Shown: one piece after another, positions 1-10,879 of the stretch | Position numbering within the stretch: position 1 is the stretch's first letter | Layout of the letters: each line of letters opens with the position of its first letter | Notes under the pieces: model-generated | What the model saw: only the letters and a program-made list of their open reading frames with translations | Told to the model about the DNA's origin: nothing | The model's database searches: none | Assembly: GCF_001667035.1 (NCBI RefSeq) | Contig: NZ_LZIR01000008.1 | Coordinates: forward strand, 186,001-250,000 | Direction of reading: 5' to 3' | Source: Mycobacterium sp. 852002-51057_SCH5723018 | Lineage (GTDB): Bacteria > Actinomycetota > Actinomycetes > Mycobacteriales > Mycobacteriaceae | Length of the DNA stretch: 64,000 nt | Made by a program: the position numbers and the translations under genes

Positions 1-317
1 CCCCGCCCAGGCAACTTTCGCGCCTCAGCCGGTTGGTGTTCGTCAGCGGCTTTGCACTTCGTTATGCGGCTAATAGACTTTGTTTTGTGCGTAGACACGT
101 TGAATCGGTCGCCGCGACCCCGACACAAGGGCGGCACGGATCTGACGGGGCGGTAATGCGCACGGGTGCCAGTCACGACGGCGTTCGGGACCAAGTGACG
201 GCGCAACCGGCATCTGCATGCCAGATCGCGGCATCGCATCGGGACCGGCCATACCTCCGCCCGTCCGGGTCGATCACCGGGGCACCCGGATGGCCCGGGA
301 CCTCAGGGGGTGATGTC
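1..317. other. Region without a recognisable gene
   Basis: Upstream flank of the GAF-ANTAR gene. An open frame runs in from base 33, but its residues show no domain and look like translated GC-rich noncoding DNA. I see no tRNA, repeat or SigF-like promoter here. Confidence 0.5.
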
Positions 318-1040
318 ATGCCACACGGCAACAGCACCATAGTCGCTCAGCTGGCGGGACTGGTCGCCGACCTTGGCCGCCAGGAAACGGAAACGCGCGT
401 CGGGCTGAACGAGCTAGTCCACAGCGGCGTCCGGCACATTCCGGGCTGCCAGTATTCGGGGATCAGCCTGGCCGACAAGAACAACGCGGTCACCAGCGTG
501 GCCGCCACGCATCGCTATCCGATACTGCTGGATGTGATCCAGAACCGGTACGGGGAAGGGCCGTGCCTCGCCGCCATCCGGGAGCATCACATGATCCGTG
601 TCGACGATCTGAACGCCGACCGGCGATGGCCGCGGTATCAGCGGTGCGCGCTCGAGCAGACCCCGATCCGCTCGATCTTGGCGTACGGGTTGCTCGTCGA
701 TGGCACCACGATCGCCGCGCTGAATTTCTATGCCGAGGCCCCACGCGCGTTCGACGACGAATCACTAGAGCTGGGTGGCATTTTCGCCAGTCACGTCGCC
801 CTGGCGTGGTCGATGCTGCGCCGCCAAGACCAGTTCCGCAGCGCTTTGGCCTCACGCGACACCATCGGTCAGGCCAAAGGGGTGATCATGGAGCGCTTCA
901 ATCTCGATGCTGATGAGGCGTTCGAGCTCCTCACCCGGCTGTCGCAGCAGTCAAACACCAAAGTGATCGACATCGCCAAAGCGCTGATCGACGGCGAGCA
1001 TCCGCTCAAGCGCTGCCATCACGCGGAGCGCGGCGCATAG
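318..1040 (+). CDS. GAF-ANTAR regulatory protein
   Basis: 240 aa. A GAF sensor domain (about residues 25-165) is followed by a C-terminal ANTAR RNA-binding domain (about 175-230) with the typical core DTIGQAKGVIMERF and the helical AFELLTRLSQ stretch. ANTAR proteins bind paired hairpins in nascent RNA and prevent termination, and the GAF domain would gate this in response to a small ligand or redox signal. The ATG at 318 is chosen because an AGGGGG Shine-Dalgarno lies just upstream and the GAF domain starts soon after. The frame is open 95 codons further upstream, but that stretch shows no domain. The gene is monocistronic. RNA target and signal are unknown. Confidence 0.85.
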   Translation: MPHGNSTIVAQLAGLVADLGRQETETRVGLNELVHSGVRHIPGCQYSGISLADKNNAVTSVAATHRYPILLDVIQNRYGEGPCLAAIREHHMIRVDDLNADRRWPRYQRCALEQTPIRSILAYGLLVDGTTIAALNFYAEAPRAFDDESLELGGIFASHVALAWSMLRRQDQFRSALASRDTIGQAKGVIMERFNLDADEAFELLTRLSQQSNTKVIDIAKALIDGEHPLKRCHHAERGA

Positions 1041-1140
1041 CTGCCATAGCGTCCACAGCCCGTCTGGGCCCGAAAAACCCTGTGCGCCAAGGCGTTTTCC
1101 GCCGTCGACGCCGGACGGCGCCAATCGGCCCGTTCGCCGG

Positions 1141-1166
1141 GTTTGCCCGCTGCCCCGGCAGGGTAT
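1141..1166 (+). promoter_or_regulatory. SigF-type promoter of glgX
   Basis: GTTT at 1141-1144, a 16-base spacer, and GGGTAT at 1161-1166. The glgX ATG follows after 10 bases, so the transcript is probably leaderless or nearly so. GTTT-N15/17-GGGTAT is the known mycobacterial SigF consensus. Activity is inferred. Confidence 0.6.
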
Positions 1167-1176
1167 CAACTCGCCC

Positions 1177-3327
<2,151 letters not shown>

Positions 3328-3417
3328 GCGGGTTACATAGATCCGCCCGAGTGTTACGTCACCGCCTCCTGACCGATACGCTGTGCCTCCAGCGGCTCGT
3401 TACAGGAGAGAACGAAT

Positions 3418-4185
3418 ATGTCAAGGACAGTGGTGGTCGGCGCCTCGAGCGGACTCGGGCGCTGCATAGGTGTCGGCCTCGCGCAGCGCGGCGACCGGGT
3501 CGCCCTGCTCGCCCGGCGCCGCGAGCGCATCGAGGCGGCGGCCAACGAGGCGGGGCCGGGCACGATCGCCGTCGAATGCGACGTCACCGACGAGTCGTCC
3601 TGCCGATCGGCCATCACAGATGCCGCCGACGCGCTTGGCGGGATCGACAACCTCGTCTACACACCGGCCATAGGTCCGCTGGTCCGCATGGTCGACACCG
3701 ATGCCGAAACCTGGCGGCGCGTCTTCGATACCAATGTCATCGGCGCGGCGCTGGTGACGGCGGCGGCCGTGCCACACCTGACGGCTTCCGCGGGCACCGC
3801 GATCTACCTCTCATCCCCGGCCGGCACGTTTGGACCGCCGTGGCCGGGTCTCGGAGCGTACGGCGTCAGCAAGGCAGCGCTCGAGAGACTCGTCGAAACG
3901 TGGCGGGCCGAACACCCCGACATCGGCTTCACCTGCCTCATCGCCGGGGAGTGCACGGGCGGCGAGGGCGACGGCCAAACGGGATTCAACATCGGCTGGG
4001 ATATGGAGCTCGCCAGGAAGGCCCACCCGCTGTGGACTTCGCGGGGCTGCATGCCCGGCAAGTTGATGCCCGTCGAGGACCTCCTCGAAGTGGTGTACAC
4101 GATCCTGCGCACCGGCGCGGCGACGTCGATGCCCCTCGTGGTCGTCAGAGGGGCGCCCGGCAGCCCGGCGGCGTTCGCTCAGTGA
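3418..4185 (+). CDS. SDR-family oxidoreductase
   Basis: 255 aa classical short-chain dehydrogenase/reductase. The nucleotide-binding GASSGLG motif is at residues 8-14, and the catalytic Tyr148-x3-Lys152 lies in YGVSK with a serine pair near 132. The ATG at 3418 follows an AGGAGAG ribosome-binding site. The reading frame converges with the aldo-keto reductase gene and overlaps it by 7 bp at the 3' end. Substrate cannot be inferred. Confidence 0.85.
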   Translation: MSRTVVVGASSGLGRCIGVGLAQRGDRVALLARRRERIEAAANEAGPGTIAVECDVTDESSCRSAITDAADALGGIDNLVYTPAIGPLVRMVDTDAETWRRVFDTNVIGAALVTAAAVPHLTASAGTAIYLSSPAGTFGPPWPGLGAYGVSKAALERLVETWRAEHPDIGFTCLIAGECTGGEGDGQTGFNIGWDMELARKAHPLWTSRGCMPGKLMPVEDLLEVVYTILRTGAATSMPLVVVRGAPGSPAAFAQ

Positions 4186-5150
4186 CGGCCTAACCGCTCG
4201 CGCACCTTTTCCGCCAGGAAACGTCCGTTCGACGTCGGCCTGAAGGCCCGCGCCGCGTCGGTCAGCGCGTCGCGGGACTCCGGGCGCAGCTCGATGTCGG
4301 CGGCGGCGACGTTGAACTCGAGCTGCTCGACGCTGGAGGCGCCGGGAATGGCGACCACGCCCGGCAGGCTGATCAGCCAGGCCAGCGCCACCTGGGCCGG
4401 CTTGGCGCCCACCTCGGCGGCGACGTCGCGCAGCGTCTGCAGTAGCGGCTCGATGCGGCGCAGGTTCTCGGTGCCGAACAGCCGGTTCACCGCGCGGACG
4501 CCACCGGGACGGTTGTCCACGCCGTACTTGCCGCCCAGCAGCCCCTGCGCGAGCGGGCTGTAGGCGATCACGATGCGGTTCTCGCGCTCGGCGAAAGGGA
4601 CGAGGTCGTCGAGCGCATCGGCGTGGGCGAGCGAGAAAAGCACCTGGTTGCTGATGACCGGGCGCCCGAGCGCGGCGTCGGCCTTGCGCCACCGCGCCAG
4701 CGAGTAGTTCGAGACGCCGGCCGCGCCGATCTTGCCGTCGTCGAGCAGGTCGCGCATGCCCGGCATGATCACCGAATCGGGGACCACCGGATTGGGCTGG
4801 TGGATCTGGTAGAGCGGAATGCGGTCGAGCCCGAGGCGCCGCGCGCTGGCGCGTTCGCGCTGCTTGATCACCGCCGGGAACGGCGCGACCGGCATGATCT
4901 TGCTGGCCACCGCGACCTCGGCGCGCTCGTCGCCGAGCGCCTCGCCGAGGATCCGTTCACTTTTGCCCAGCCCGTACACCTCGGCCGTGTCGAACAGGGT
5001 CACCCCCAGGGCGCGGGAGCGCCGCACGATGTCGCGCGCGGCGCCGGTGGCGTAACCGTCCCCGTACCCCCACTCGCGCGACCCGAACTGCCAGGTGCCC
5101 AGGCCGATTCGGCTGACCCGTCCGACCCCGTCGACGTCGAGATATTTCAT
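4179..5150 (-). CDS. Aldo/keto reductase
   Basis: 323 aa, an NADPH-dependent (beta/alpha)8 aldo-keto reductase. The catalytic tetrad is visible: Asp54 and Tyr59 in FDTAEVYG, Lys84 in ASKIM and His117 in YQIHQP. The C-terminal segment LPGVVAIPGASSVEQ fits the cofactor-binding end of the family. Length is typical. It stands alone, convergent with the upstream SDR gene. The natural substrate is unknown; detoxification of aldehydes or ketones is the general role. Confidence 0.88.
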   Translation of the reverse strand: MKYLDVDGVGRVSRIGLGTWQFGSREWGYGDGYATGAARDIVRRSRALGVTLFDTAEVYGLGKSERILGEALGDERAEVAVASKIMPVAPFPAVIKQRERASARRLGLDRIPLYQIHQPNPVVPDSVIMPGMRDLLDDGKIGAAGVSNYSLARWRKADAALGRPVISNQVLFSLAHADALDDLVPFAERENRIVIAYSPLAQGLLGGKYGVDNRPGGVRAVNRLFGTENLRRIEPLLQTLRDVAAEVGAKPAQVALAWLISLPGVVAIPGASSVEQLEFNVAAADIELRPESRDALTDAARAFRPTSNGRFLAEKVRERLGRH

Positions 5151-5191
5151 AGCTCCACCCTAGGCGAGGCAATCGGTCGCCCGGCCCGCCG

Positions 5192-6196
5192 TCAGCCGGG
5201 GATCTTGTTGAGCACGTAGTTGGCGATGCTGACCGCCGATTGCCGCGACCGTTCGGCGTCGGTCGTGCCGCCGCAGCTCACCGCGAGGTCGACGACGACG
5301 TTGGCCTTAGCCCCGATCGCGCGGGTGGTCCGGACCTGTAGCCCCTTGGGCGCGAGGTCCAGCGTGGTGATGCCGTTGCCGGCATCGGCGAGACTGCCCA
5401 CCGAATAGTGGATCGGTGGGCCGCCGGAAAGCGTCGCCGTCACGGTCGAGCCTCCGCATTGGCGCCAGCCGGACAGCGCGTTCGCCAGTTGCGATTGGGC
5501 AGCCGGCGGATCACGAAAGGCGAGGACCGCCAGGACGACTTCGACCGACTTGAGCAGGCTGCGGGTGTCGGAGAATTTTGCCGCGTGGTAGCCGGCGATC
5601 GCGTCGGCCGTGAAGGCATCCGGCGTCCCGGCGGCGATGCTTCCCCAGCACTCCGGGCGGTCGATGGTGCCCTCCGCGCCGGGTCTGCCGGCACGGTCCC
5701 GCGTGGGGCCGGCCTCGAGATTCTGATCGGCGGTGATGTTCTTGAGATCGGTGACGCTGGGCAGCAGCGCCGCGACGGTGGGCGGCTCGACCGTCGGTCC
5801 GGAAGGAGCTGCGGTCGTGGTGGTCGTGGGGGACGCGGCGTTCCGGCCGGACGGGGCCGGCAAGGCGGCGAGGGTGGCCCACGTGACCAGAGCGAGGACG
5901 GTCAGCGTGATGAACGCATACGACAGCATCACCCCCGCCAGGGCGCGGTCGCGGCCCGGCTCACCGGTGCGGCGGATTTGCGCGAGCCCCAGGTGGCCCA
6001 GGATCGCGCCGGCGGGCGGGAACACGAAAGCGAACACCAGCGACAGCGTCGCCAATGCGTTGGCGGGCGGGCGGTGCGGCGGCGCAGGAGGTGGTGTGAA
6101 GGCCGGCGGCTGCGCGGGCGGCCCCGCGGGTGGCACGCGGCCGAGCGGGTCGTAACTGAATGGGCCGTACCCGATAGGGTCCTGCGGGTCCGTCAC
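5192..6196 (-). CDS. DUF4190 membrane protein with extracytoplasmic sensor-like domain
   Basis: 334 aa. The first 45 residues are rich in Pro, Ala and Gly and presumably cytoplasmic. Two hydrophobic segments (about 45-70 and 85-112) form a DUF4190-like membrane domain. A Ser/Thr/Pro linker follows, then a soluble C-terminal domain (about 140-334) resembling the PknH C-terminal sensor fold of mycobacterial proteins, with Cys residues near PECWG, WRQCGG and VSCGG that could form disulfides. Start is a GTG. There is no kinase domain, so it is a sensor- or lipoprotein-like surface protein rather than an STPK. Confidence 0.7.
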   Translation of the reverse strand: MTDPQDPIGYGPFSYDPLGRVPPAGPPAQPPAFTPPPAPPHRPPANALATLSLVFAFVFPPAGAILGHLGLAQIRRTGEPGRDRALAGVMLSYAFITLTVLALVTWATLAALPAPSGRNAASPTTTTTAAPSGPTVEPPTVAALLPSVTDLKNITADQNLEAGPTRDRAGRPGAEGTIDRPECWGSIAAGTPDAFTADAIAGYHAAKFSDTRSLLKSVEVVLAVLAFRDPPAAQSQLANALSGWRQCGGSTVTATLSGGPPIHYSVGSLADAGNGITTLDLAPKGLQVRTTRAIGAKANVVVDLAVSCGGTTDAERSRQSAVSIANYVLNKIPG

Positions 6197-6291
6197 GCCA
6201 GTGGCCTCCTTAGCCTGGCAGCCTCACCAAAATGTAGCCGACGGTGCGCTTTTCGGGGCGCGGCTGAAAACTGGAATTTCTACAGGCCGGC

Positions 6292-6316
6292 GTTTGAGGA
6301 ATCCCCGGCCGGGTAA
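6292..6316 (+). promoter_or_regulatory. SigF-type promoter of the cytochrome b561/Mo operon
   Basis: GTTT at 6292-6295, 15-base spacer, GGGTAA at 6311-6316, then 9 bases to a GTG at 6326. The geometry is the same as at glgX, katE and the glycan operon. Confidence 0.55.
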
Positions 6317-6325
6317 CCGCGCACG

Positions 6326-6823
6326 GTGGGTTTTCTCGTCGAGTCGTGGCCAGAAAACTGGCACCGCAGCCGGCTGTTTCGAATGCTGAGCCTCGGCGGT
6401 TACATCGCCTTCGACCTGCCCAGGGTGGTAACGGGATTGGGGGCGGTCCTGCTGCTCGGCGTCGCCGCCTCGCACGCCTATCTGCTGACCCGCCAAGACA
6501 CGCTGCCGTGGTACTTCGCCGGCTACGCCGCCGTCGTGATCGTCGGATGTGTGCTGATCGCCGGCGGGATGGGGTTCGGCCGTAATCCCCGTGTGCCACA
6601 AGCGAGTTGGCTTTTCGGCAGCCTGCTTTCGGCCGTCGTTCTCGGCGTCGACGTCGCCACCCGGTGGGCCAGCCTGCCCGGACTGACGGGCGTGACCGGA
6701 CGCTGGGACGTGGCGCCGGTGACATTCGCGCTCGCCTTCGCGTGCGCATTCATCGCACTGCACGCGTCGGTGCTGCTGGGCATCAATGCCGCCTATCCGC
6801 ACCGGCAGCACTGGGAGGACTGA
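6326..6823 (+). CDS. Four-helix membrane protein of unknown function
   Basis: 165 aa from a GTG placed 9 bases after a SigF-type -10 box, which favours leaderless translation. An internal ATG at 6383 would give 146 aa but has no ribosome-binding site. Four hydrophobic helices are evident, at roughly residues 30-50, 55-80, 90-110 and 130-155. No heme or metal motif is obvious. It lies 16 bp upstream of the cytochrome b561/molybdopterin gene and is probably its membrane partner or co-transcribed accessory. I do not recognise the family. Confidence 0.6.
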   Translation: MGFLVESWPENWHRSRLFRMLSLGGYIAFDLPRVVTGLGAVLLLGVAASHAYLLTRQDTLPWYFAGYAAVVIVGCVLIAGGMGFGRNPRVPQASWLFGSLLSAVVLGVDVATRWASLPGLTGVTGRWDVAPVTFALAFACAFIALHASVLLGINAAYPHRQHWED

Positions 6824-6839
6824 GCGGGGCTTTTCCAGG

Positions 6840-8342
6840 ATGACCCAGGCCATGACAACGCTTGACTACCCGGCGTGGCTACGCGTCGAGCATTGGCTCA
6901 ACGTCTTGTTTCTGACGCTGCTCCTGCGCAGCGGCATCGAGATCCTGTCGACCCACCCCAAGCTGTACTGGCGCGAGGACAGCAAGCCCGGGACGGAGTG
7001 GGCCCGCTTCACCACCAAGACCATGCCGAGCGACCGGCTCTACGACACCCTCGACGAAGAGGAGGCCTACAGCTCGCTGGTGGCCCTGCCTGGCCACAAG
7101 AGACTCGGCATGGGGCGGCACTGGCACTTCATCTCGGTGATCGGGTGGATCCTGGTGGGGCTTTCCTACTACATCCTGCTGTTTGCAACCGGTCAGTGGC
7201 ACCGGTACTGGCCCTACTCGTGGTCGATCTTTCCCGAGGCGTTGAACGACATCGTCACCTACGCGACGTTCAATCTGCCCCCGCTGCTTCCCGGTGAACC
7301 GCTGGACGCCATCCAGAAGCTGACCTACGCCGGCGTCATCTTCGTACTCGCCCCGTTCCAGATCCTCACCGGCGCGGCCCAATCCCCGGCGATCGAGGCC
7401 CGGTTCCCCTGGTTCGTCCGCCTCTGGGGCGGGCGGCAAGCCGCGCGCAGCCTGCATTTCCTCGGGCTGGTCGCGTTCGGCGTATTCATCATGATCCACC
7501 TGTCCATGGTGTTCTTCTGGGGCTGGGGGCAGCTCAACGCCTCGATGATCTTCGGCTCGGTGCGCAACCTCAATTGGGCCACCGCGTGCTCGTTCGCCAT
7601 CATCGGCGCGATCGTCGCCGTCCATGTCGCGGCCACGGTGTGGAGCCTGCGCCGGCCGGTGCAGGTGCGCCGCATACTCGGCGCAGTGACCACCCGGGTC
7701 CGCCTGATCCTGTTGCGCCCGCTGGACTCTCGGCAGGACTATCCGGAAAGGATGCTCTCGGAGGAACACCGCGTCAATGGCAAACCGCCGTGCTCGGCCG
7801 AATACAAGGTGATGGCGGTGCACAACTTTGTCGACTGGCGACTGCGGGTGGGGGGGCTCGTCGAGAACCCGGTGACCCTGGACCTGCCCGCGTTGCGCGC
7901 GCTGACCCAACCCCAGCGGCAACGCGTCCTACACAACTGCGTCCAGGGTTGGACCAGCATCGGCGAGTGGCAGGGCCTGCCCCTGGCCGCGCTGGCCGAC
8001 CTGGTGCGCCCGCTGCCCCAGGCGCGCTTCGTGTGCTTCCTGACGATGCAGGACACCGGCCGCGACGAGCCGAGCGCGGAAGGGGAGGGACAGTTCTACG
8101 AGGTGATCGATCTCCAAATGGTGGACAAGCCGCAGACGATCCTGGCCTATGCGATGAACGGAAAACCGTTGCCCATCAAGCACGGTGCGCCGTTGCGGCT
8201 GCGGGTGGAGACCCAGGTCGGCTTCAAGATGGCCAAATGGATCAACCAGATCGAGTTCGTCGACGACCACCGCGGCATCGGCTACGGCCTGGGCGGCTGG
8301 CGGGAGGACAACGTCCATTACGACAAGGACGTGGAGATCTAG
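6840..8342 (+). CDS. Cytochrome b561-type membrane protein fused to molybdopterin oxidoreductase domain
   Basis: 501 aa from the ATG at 6840 (ATG at 6852 is also possible). The N-terminal half has several transmembrane helices with His residues placed as in b-type cytochromes of the formate dehydrogenase gamma or hydrogenase type (EHWLNVLF, GRHWHFISV, HFLGLVAFG, IHLSMV). The C-terminal part (about 320-490) is a sulfite oxidase/YedY-like molybdopterin domain, where Cys367 in HNCVQGW is the likely Mo ligand. A single protein could thus pass electrons between a quinone and an oxo-transfer site. H37Rv Rv0218 is, from memory, a similar protein. Substrate unknown. Confidence 0.8.
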   Translation: MTQAMTTLDYPAWLRVEHWLNVLFLTLLLRSGIEILSTHPKLYWREDSKPGTEWARFTTKTMPSDRLYDTLDEEEAYSSLVALPGHKRLGMGRHWHFISVIGWILVGLSYYILLFATGQWHRYWPYSWSIFPEALNDIVTYATFNLPPLLPGEPLDAIQKLTYAGVIFVLAPFQILTGAAQSPAIEARFPWFVRLWGGRQAARSLHFLGLVAFGVFIMIHLSMVFFWGWGQLNASMIFGSVRNLNWATACSFAIIGAIVAVHVAATVWSLRRPVQVRRILGAVTTRVRLILLRPLDSRQDYPERMLSEEHRVNGKPPCSAEYKVMAVHNFVDWRLRVGGLVENPVTLDLPALRALTQPQRQRVLHNCVQGWTSIGEWQGLPLAALADLVRPLPQARFVCFLTMQDTGRDEPSAEGEGQFYEVIDLQMVDKPQTILAYAMNGKPLPIKHGAPLRLRVETQVGFKMAKWINQIEFVDDHRGIGYGLGGWREDNVHYDKDVEI

Positions 8343-8343
8343 C

Positions 8344-8613
8344 GTGCGTCACGACGCGGCGGTGCGCCCCGAACTCATCGACCTGGACCGGGCCGCACGC
8401 GAACGGGTCTCGGAGCAGATCGCGGCCAAGGGCGGGCACTGCGAGTGTTGCGGCGCAAAGGAATTCGACGTGGGTGACGCCCTATACCTGGGCTTTTTGT
8501 TCCTCGACGAGGAGCCCGACGCGTACATGATCGCGCTGACCTGCCGCAACCCCGATTGCGCCAAGCCCCGCACCGGGATCGTGGTGGGCGAGAAGGACTT
8601 TCTCGGGTCGTAG
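8344..8613 (+). CDS. Small Cys-rich protein downstream of the Mo oxidoreductase
   Basis: 89 aa from a GTG one base after the preceding stop codon, so translationally linked. It carries C33-E-C35-C36 and a later CRNPDC motif, a likely zinc- or iron-binding pair. The rest is acidic and soluble. The arrangement suggests an accessory or electron-carrier role for the oxidoreductase, but function is unknown. Confidence 0.65.
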   Translation: MRHDAAVRPELIDLDRAARERVSEQIAAKGGHCECCGAKEFDVGDALYLGFLFLDEEPDAYMIALTCRNPDCAKPRTGIVVGEKDFLGS

Positions 8614-8617
8614 TCTC

Positions 8618-8650
8618 GAGCGGTGACAACCGCCGAGCGGTGTCAACCGC
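8618..8650. repeat. Two tandem 16-bp hairpin repeats between convergent genes
   Basis: GAGCGGTGACAACCGC (8618-8633) is repeated at 8635-8650 with one change (GTCA for GACA). Each copy can fold as GCGGT/ACCGC with a 4-base loop. The second copy overlaps the 3' end of the minus-strand gene. Possible bidirectional termination or mRNA 3'-end element. Confidence 0.45.
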
Positions 8651-8999
8651 GGCGAAAACGCCTCGCGCGGGCCGGCGGGCTCTCGCTGAACCTCGGCTGA
8701 GCGAGCCGGAACCGGTCGATCAGGTGGGACAAACCGCGCAGCTCGTCGCACACCGCATGGAACGTGCGCTCGCCGGCGTCGTCGAGCTCGCCCAGCGAGC
8801 TGTAATGCACCAGCCGCCGTAGCCGCCCCGCCAGCACCGTGCCCCACCTGATGCTGAAGTCGTAGCGCTGGCCTTCGCTTATCGGTGCTTGGTCGTCTTG
8901 CCTGCCAAGTTCCTTGAGCGCCTTGATCTGTTCGTTGATCAATTCCACGTCGTCGTCGATCTCGATCGCCGTGCGGGTCTGGTCTTGTGTCGCGCTCAT
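8643..8999 (-). CDS. Conserved small hypothetical protein
   Basis: 118 aa, charged, largely helical and soluble. It begins with an acidic N-terminus and ends in a basic Arg-rich tail (ARARRFRRG). No domain recognised. The ATG at 8999 follows GGAGGAGAC-like Shine-Dalgarno sequence, 17 bp downstream of the lipoprotein gene, so the two probably form an operon. Confidence 0.6.
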   Translation of the reverse strand: MSATQDQTRTAIEIDDDVELINEQIKALKELGRQDDQAPISEGQRYDFSIRWGTVLAGRLRRLVHYSSLGELDDAGERTFHAVCDELRGLSHLIDRFRLAQPRFSESPPARARRFRRG

Positions 9000-9016
9000 C
9001 GGTGTCTCCTCCGCGG

Positions 9017-10147
9017 CTACAGGTGGGGCTTGGCGATGCTGACCACGTAGGGCGCCGCGGCCAGGGTGAGATATACGCGGTGGGGGCCGATGGCCATCCC
9101 CGACGGTCGCGCCGACCGCGCCTCGCCGCCGGGCAGCGCCGCCCGGTAGTCGATGACCCGGATGATGGGAATCGTGCGGTCGGGAAAGCCGGTGAACGTC
9201 GCCGTCTGCAGCACCACCAGCGCGTGGTCGGTGGCCGCGTAGATCCGGCTGTCGTCGGTGCCCAGCTCGCGGATCGGTCCCGGCAATCGCGCGCTCGCCA
9301 GCACCTCCAATCCGTGGTCGCCACGGCGTGCGTCAACGGCGTAAAGCACGCTGTCGTCGCGGCCGGCCACATAGCTGCGGCTCACCGCGGCGCCGTCGCC
9401 CGCCGACACGGCGACATCGATGCCCAGCGAGCCGCGTTCGCTGGGCGGTGACGAGGAGCCCTTGTAGTAGCGGATCCCGGACGGCGCGTACAGGTGATAG
9501 TCGATGTCGCGGCCGCGGTTCGCGCCGTCGATGCTGTCGGCGGGATCGCCGGTGATCCCGGCGGTCGGCAGTTTCCGAAATCCGTACTGGTCCACCGGCG
9601 TCACCGACGTCCCATCGGCCGACAGGGCGAGCAACACCCGCATCCCCGCGTCCTCCGACAGGTAGGCCGGAGCTGGGCCGGCATCGAAATCGCTGACCTG
9701 GCGCAGGCTTTGCAGGTCCACGACGGCAACCCGGGCGCGCTCGGGTTGCGGCACGAACACCACCCGGTCGTCCTGGCTGATCTGCAGGTCGCGTCCCACC
9801 GGCATGGGCGCGGACAGCCGCGTCTTCGCGTCCCCGGGACGGTCGCCGGGGGTGACCTCGGCGAGCCGGTGATCGTCGGTGATCGCGACGAGGTTGTGCG
9901 TGCTGTATGACCACACCGGCTGGCTCAGCGGCGCCCCGACGGACCACGACACCACCTCGGGCCCGCTCTCCAGCGACGATCCCGGGACGGCGCAACCCGC
10001 GGCGACGAGCGCGGCACCGGCCACCGCCCAGCGGCGCAGCAATCGCGCGCGACGCCTCGTCGCGGGGTCCGCTCCGACGACCACGATCTGCTCACCGGCC
10101 TTTCGCTGTGTTTTGCCCAAAGCACTACCCCCACCAGGGCAGTTCAC
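9017..10147 (-). CDS. Putative lipoprotein with beta-propeller-like repeats
   Basis: 376 aa from the upstream GTG; a later start is possible. After a basic stretch (RRRARLLRRW), a hydrophobic signal ends in a lipobox LVAAGC near residue 52, so the mature protein is probably a lipid-anchored cell-envelope protein. The remainder has repeated strand-rich segments (VVDLQSLRQVSDF, LYAVDARRGDHG, RIYAATDHALVVL) typical of YncE/quinoprotein-like propellers. No enzyme motif. It is co-directional with the small gene at 8643-8999. Confidence 0.65.
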   Translation of the reverse strand: MNCPGGGSALGKTQRKAGEQIVVVGADPATRRRARLLRRWAVAGAALVAAGCAVPGSSLESGPEVVSWSVGAPLSQPVWSYSTHNLVAITDDHRLAEVTPGDRPGDAKTRLSAPMPVGRDLQISQDDRVVFVPQPERARVAVVDLQSLRQVSDFDAGPAPAYLSEDAGMRVLLALSADGTSVTPVDQYGFRKLPTAGITGDPADSIDGANRGRDIDYHLYAPSGIRYYKGSSSPPSERGSLGIDVAVSAGDGAAVSRSYVAGRDDSVLYAVDARRGDHGLEVLASARLPGPIRELGTDDSRIYAATDHALVVLQTATFTGFPDRTIPIIRVIDYRAALPGGEARSARPSGMAIGPHRVYLTLAAAPYVVSIAKPHL

Positions 10148-10174
10148 ACCTGTCGACCGCGCTGCACGCGGACC

Positions 10175-10200
10175 GTTTGGTGCTCGCGACGGTCGGGTAG
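10175..10200 (+). promoter_or_regulatory. SigF-type promoter of the hemerythrin gene
   Basis: GTTT 10175-10178, 16-base spacer, GGGTAG 10195-10200. Here the mRNA would have a leader of about 60 bases with a strong GGGGAGGA ribosome-binding site. Confidence 0.5.
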
Positions 10201-10268
10201 CCCGCTAGACAGCGCGCAACAGCCCGCGCGCTGATCGTCCAAAGATGATGGGCAGAAGGGGAGGACAT

Positions 10269-10829
10269 ATGGCTCACAGTGCCATCAAGTCGCCCACCGA
10301 TGTGGTCGACTTTCTCGTCAGCCAGCACGAGCAGATCAAGTCTTTGTTCGCCGAAACGCTCGCGGCCTCAGGCAAAGAGCGAGAGAAGGCCTTCGTCGAG
10401 CTCCGGAGACTGCTCGCCGTGCACGAAACCGCCGAGGAGGAGATCGTTCACCCGCGCGCCAAGCGGAAGATCGGCGACGGCGCCGCGGTGGTGGAGAAGC
10501 GCTTGGAAGAAGAGCACGAGGCCAAGACGGTCCTGCAGAAGCTGGAAAAGCTCGACGTCGACAGCGAGGAATTCACCCGCCTGCTGACGCAGCTGCGGGA
10601 CGCGGTGGTGGACCACGCCGAGCACGAGGAGTCCGATGAATTCGCGCGGCTGGGTGAGGAATTGAGCGACGACGAGCTGAAACGGATGGGCCGCGCCGCC
10701 AAGCTCGCCGAGGCGATCGCGCCCACCCGCCCGCACGCCGGCGTCGAATCCCAGGCGGCCAACCTGGCCGCGGGCCCGTTCGCGGCGATGCTGGACCGCG
10801 CGCGGGACGCCATCATGGGGAAGGGCTAG
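10269..10829 (+). CDS. Hemerythrin HHE-domain protein
   Basis: 186 aa. The N-terminal 140 residues form a four-helix HHE bundle with ordered His/Glu iron ligands (SQHEQ, AVHETAEEEIVHP, EEEHEAK, DHAEHEESDEF) that could bind a di-iron centre for O2, NO or peroxide sensing. The C-terminal 45 residues are low-complexity Ala/Pro. The ATG at 10269 is preferred over the in-frame ATG at 10245 because GGGGAGGA lies immediately upstream. Such proteins belong to oxidative/nitrosative stress responses in mycobacteria, in keeping with the SigF-like promoter upstream. Confidence 0.88.
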   Translation: MAHSAIKSPTDVVDFLVSQHEQIKSLFAETLAASGKEREKAFVELRRLLAVHETAEEEIVHPRAKRKIGDGAAVVEKRLEEEHEAKTVLQKLEKLDVDSEEFTRLLTQLRDAVVDHAEHEESDEFARLGEELSDDELKRMGRAAKLAEAIAPTRPHAGVESQAANLAAGPFAAMLDRARDAIMGKG

Positions 10830-10844
10830 CCGACCCAGCCCAGC

Positions 10845-10869
10845 GTTTCCCACCGATACGCAGGGGTAT
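10845..10869 (+). promoter_or_regulatory. SigF-type promoter of udgX
   Basis: GTTT 10845-10848, 15-base spacer, GGGTAT 10864-10869. An ATG occurs 10 bases downstream, the same spacing seen at other SigF-like sites, and opens a short upstream ORF. Confidence 0.55.
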
Positions 10870-10879
10870 GCCCAGGGAC

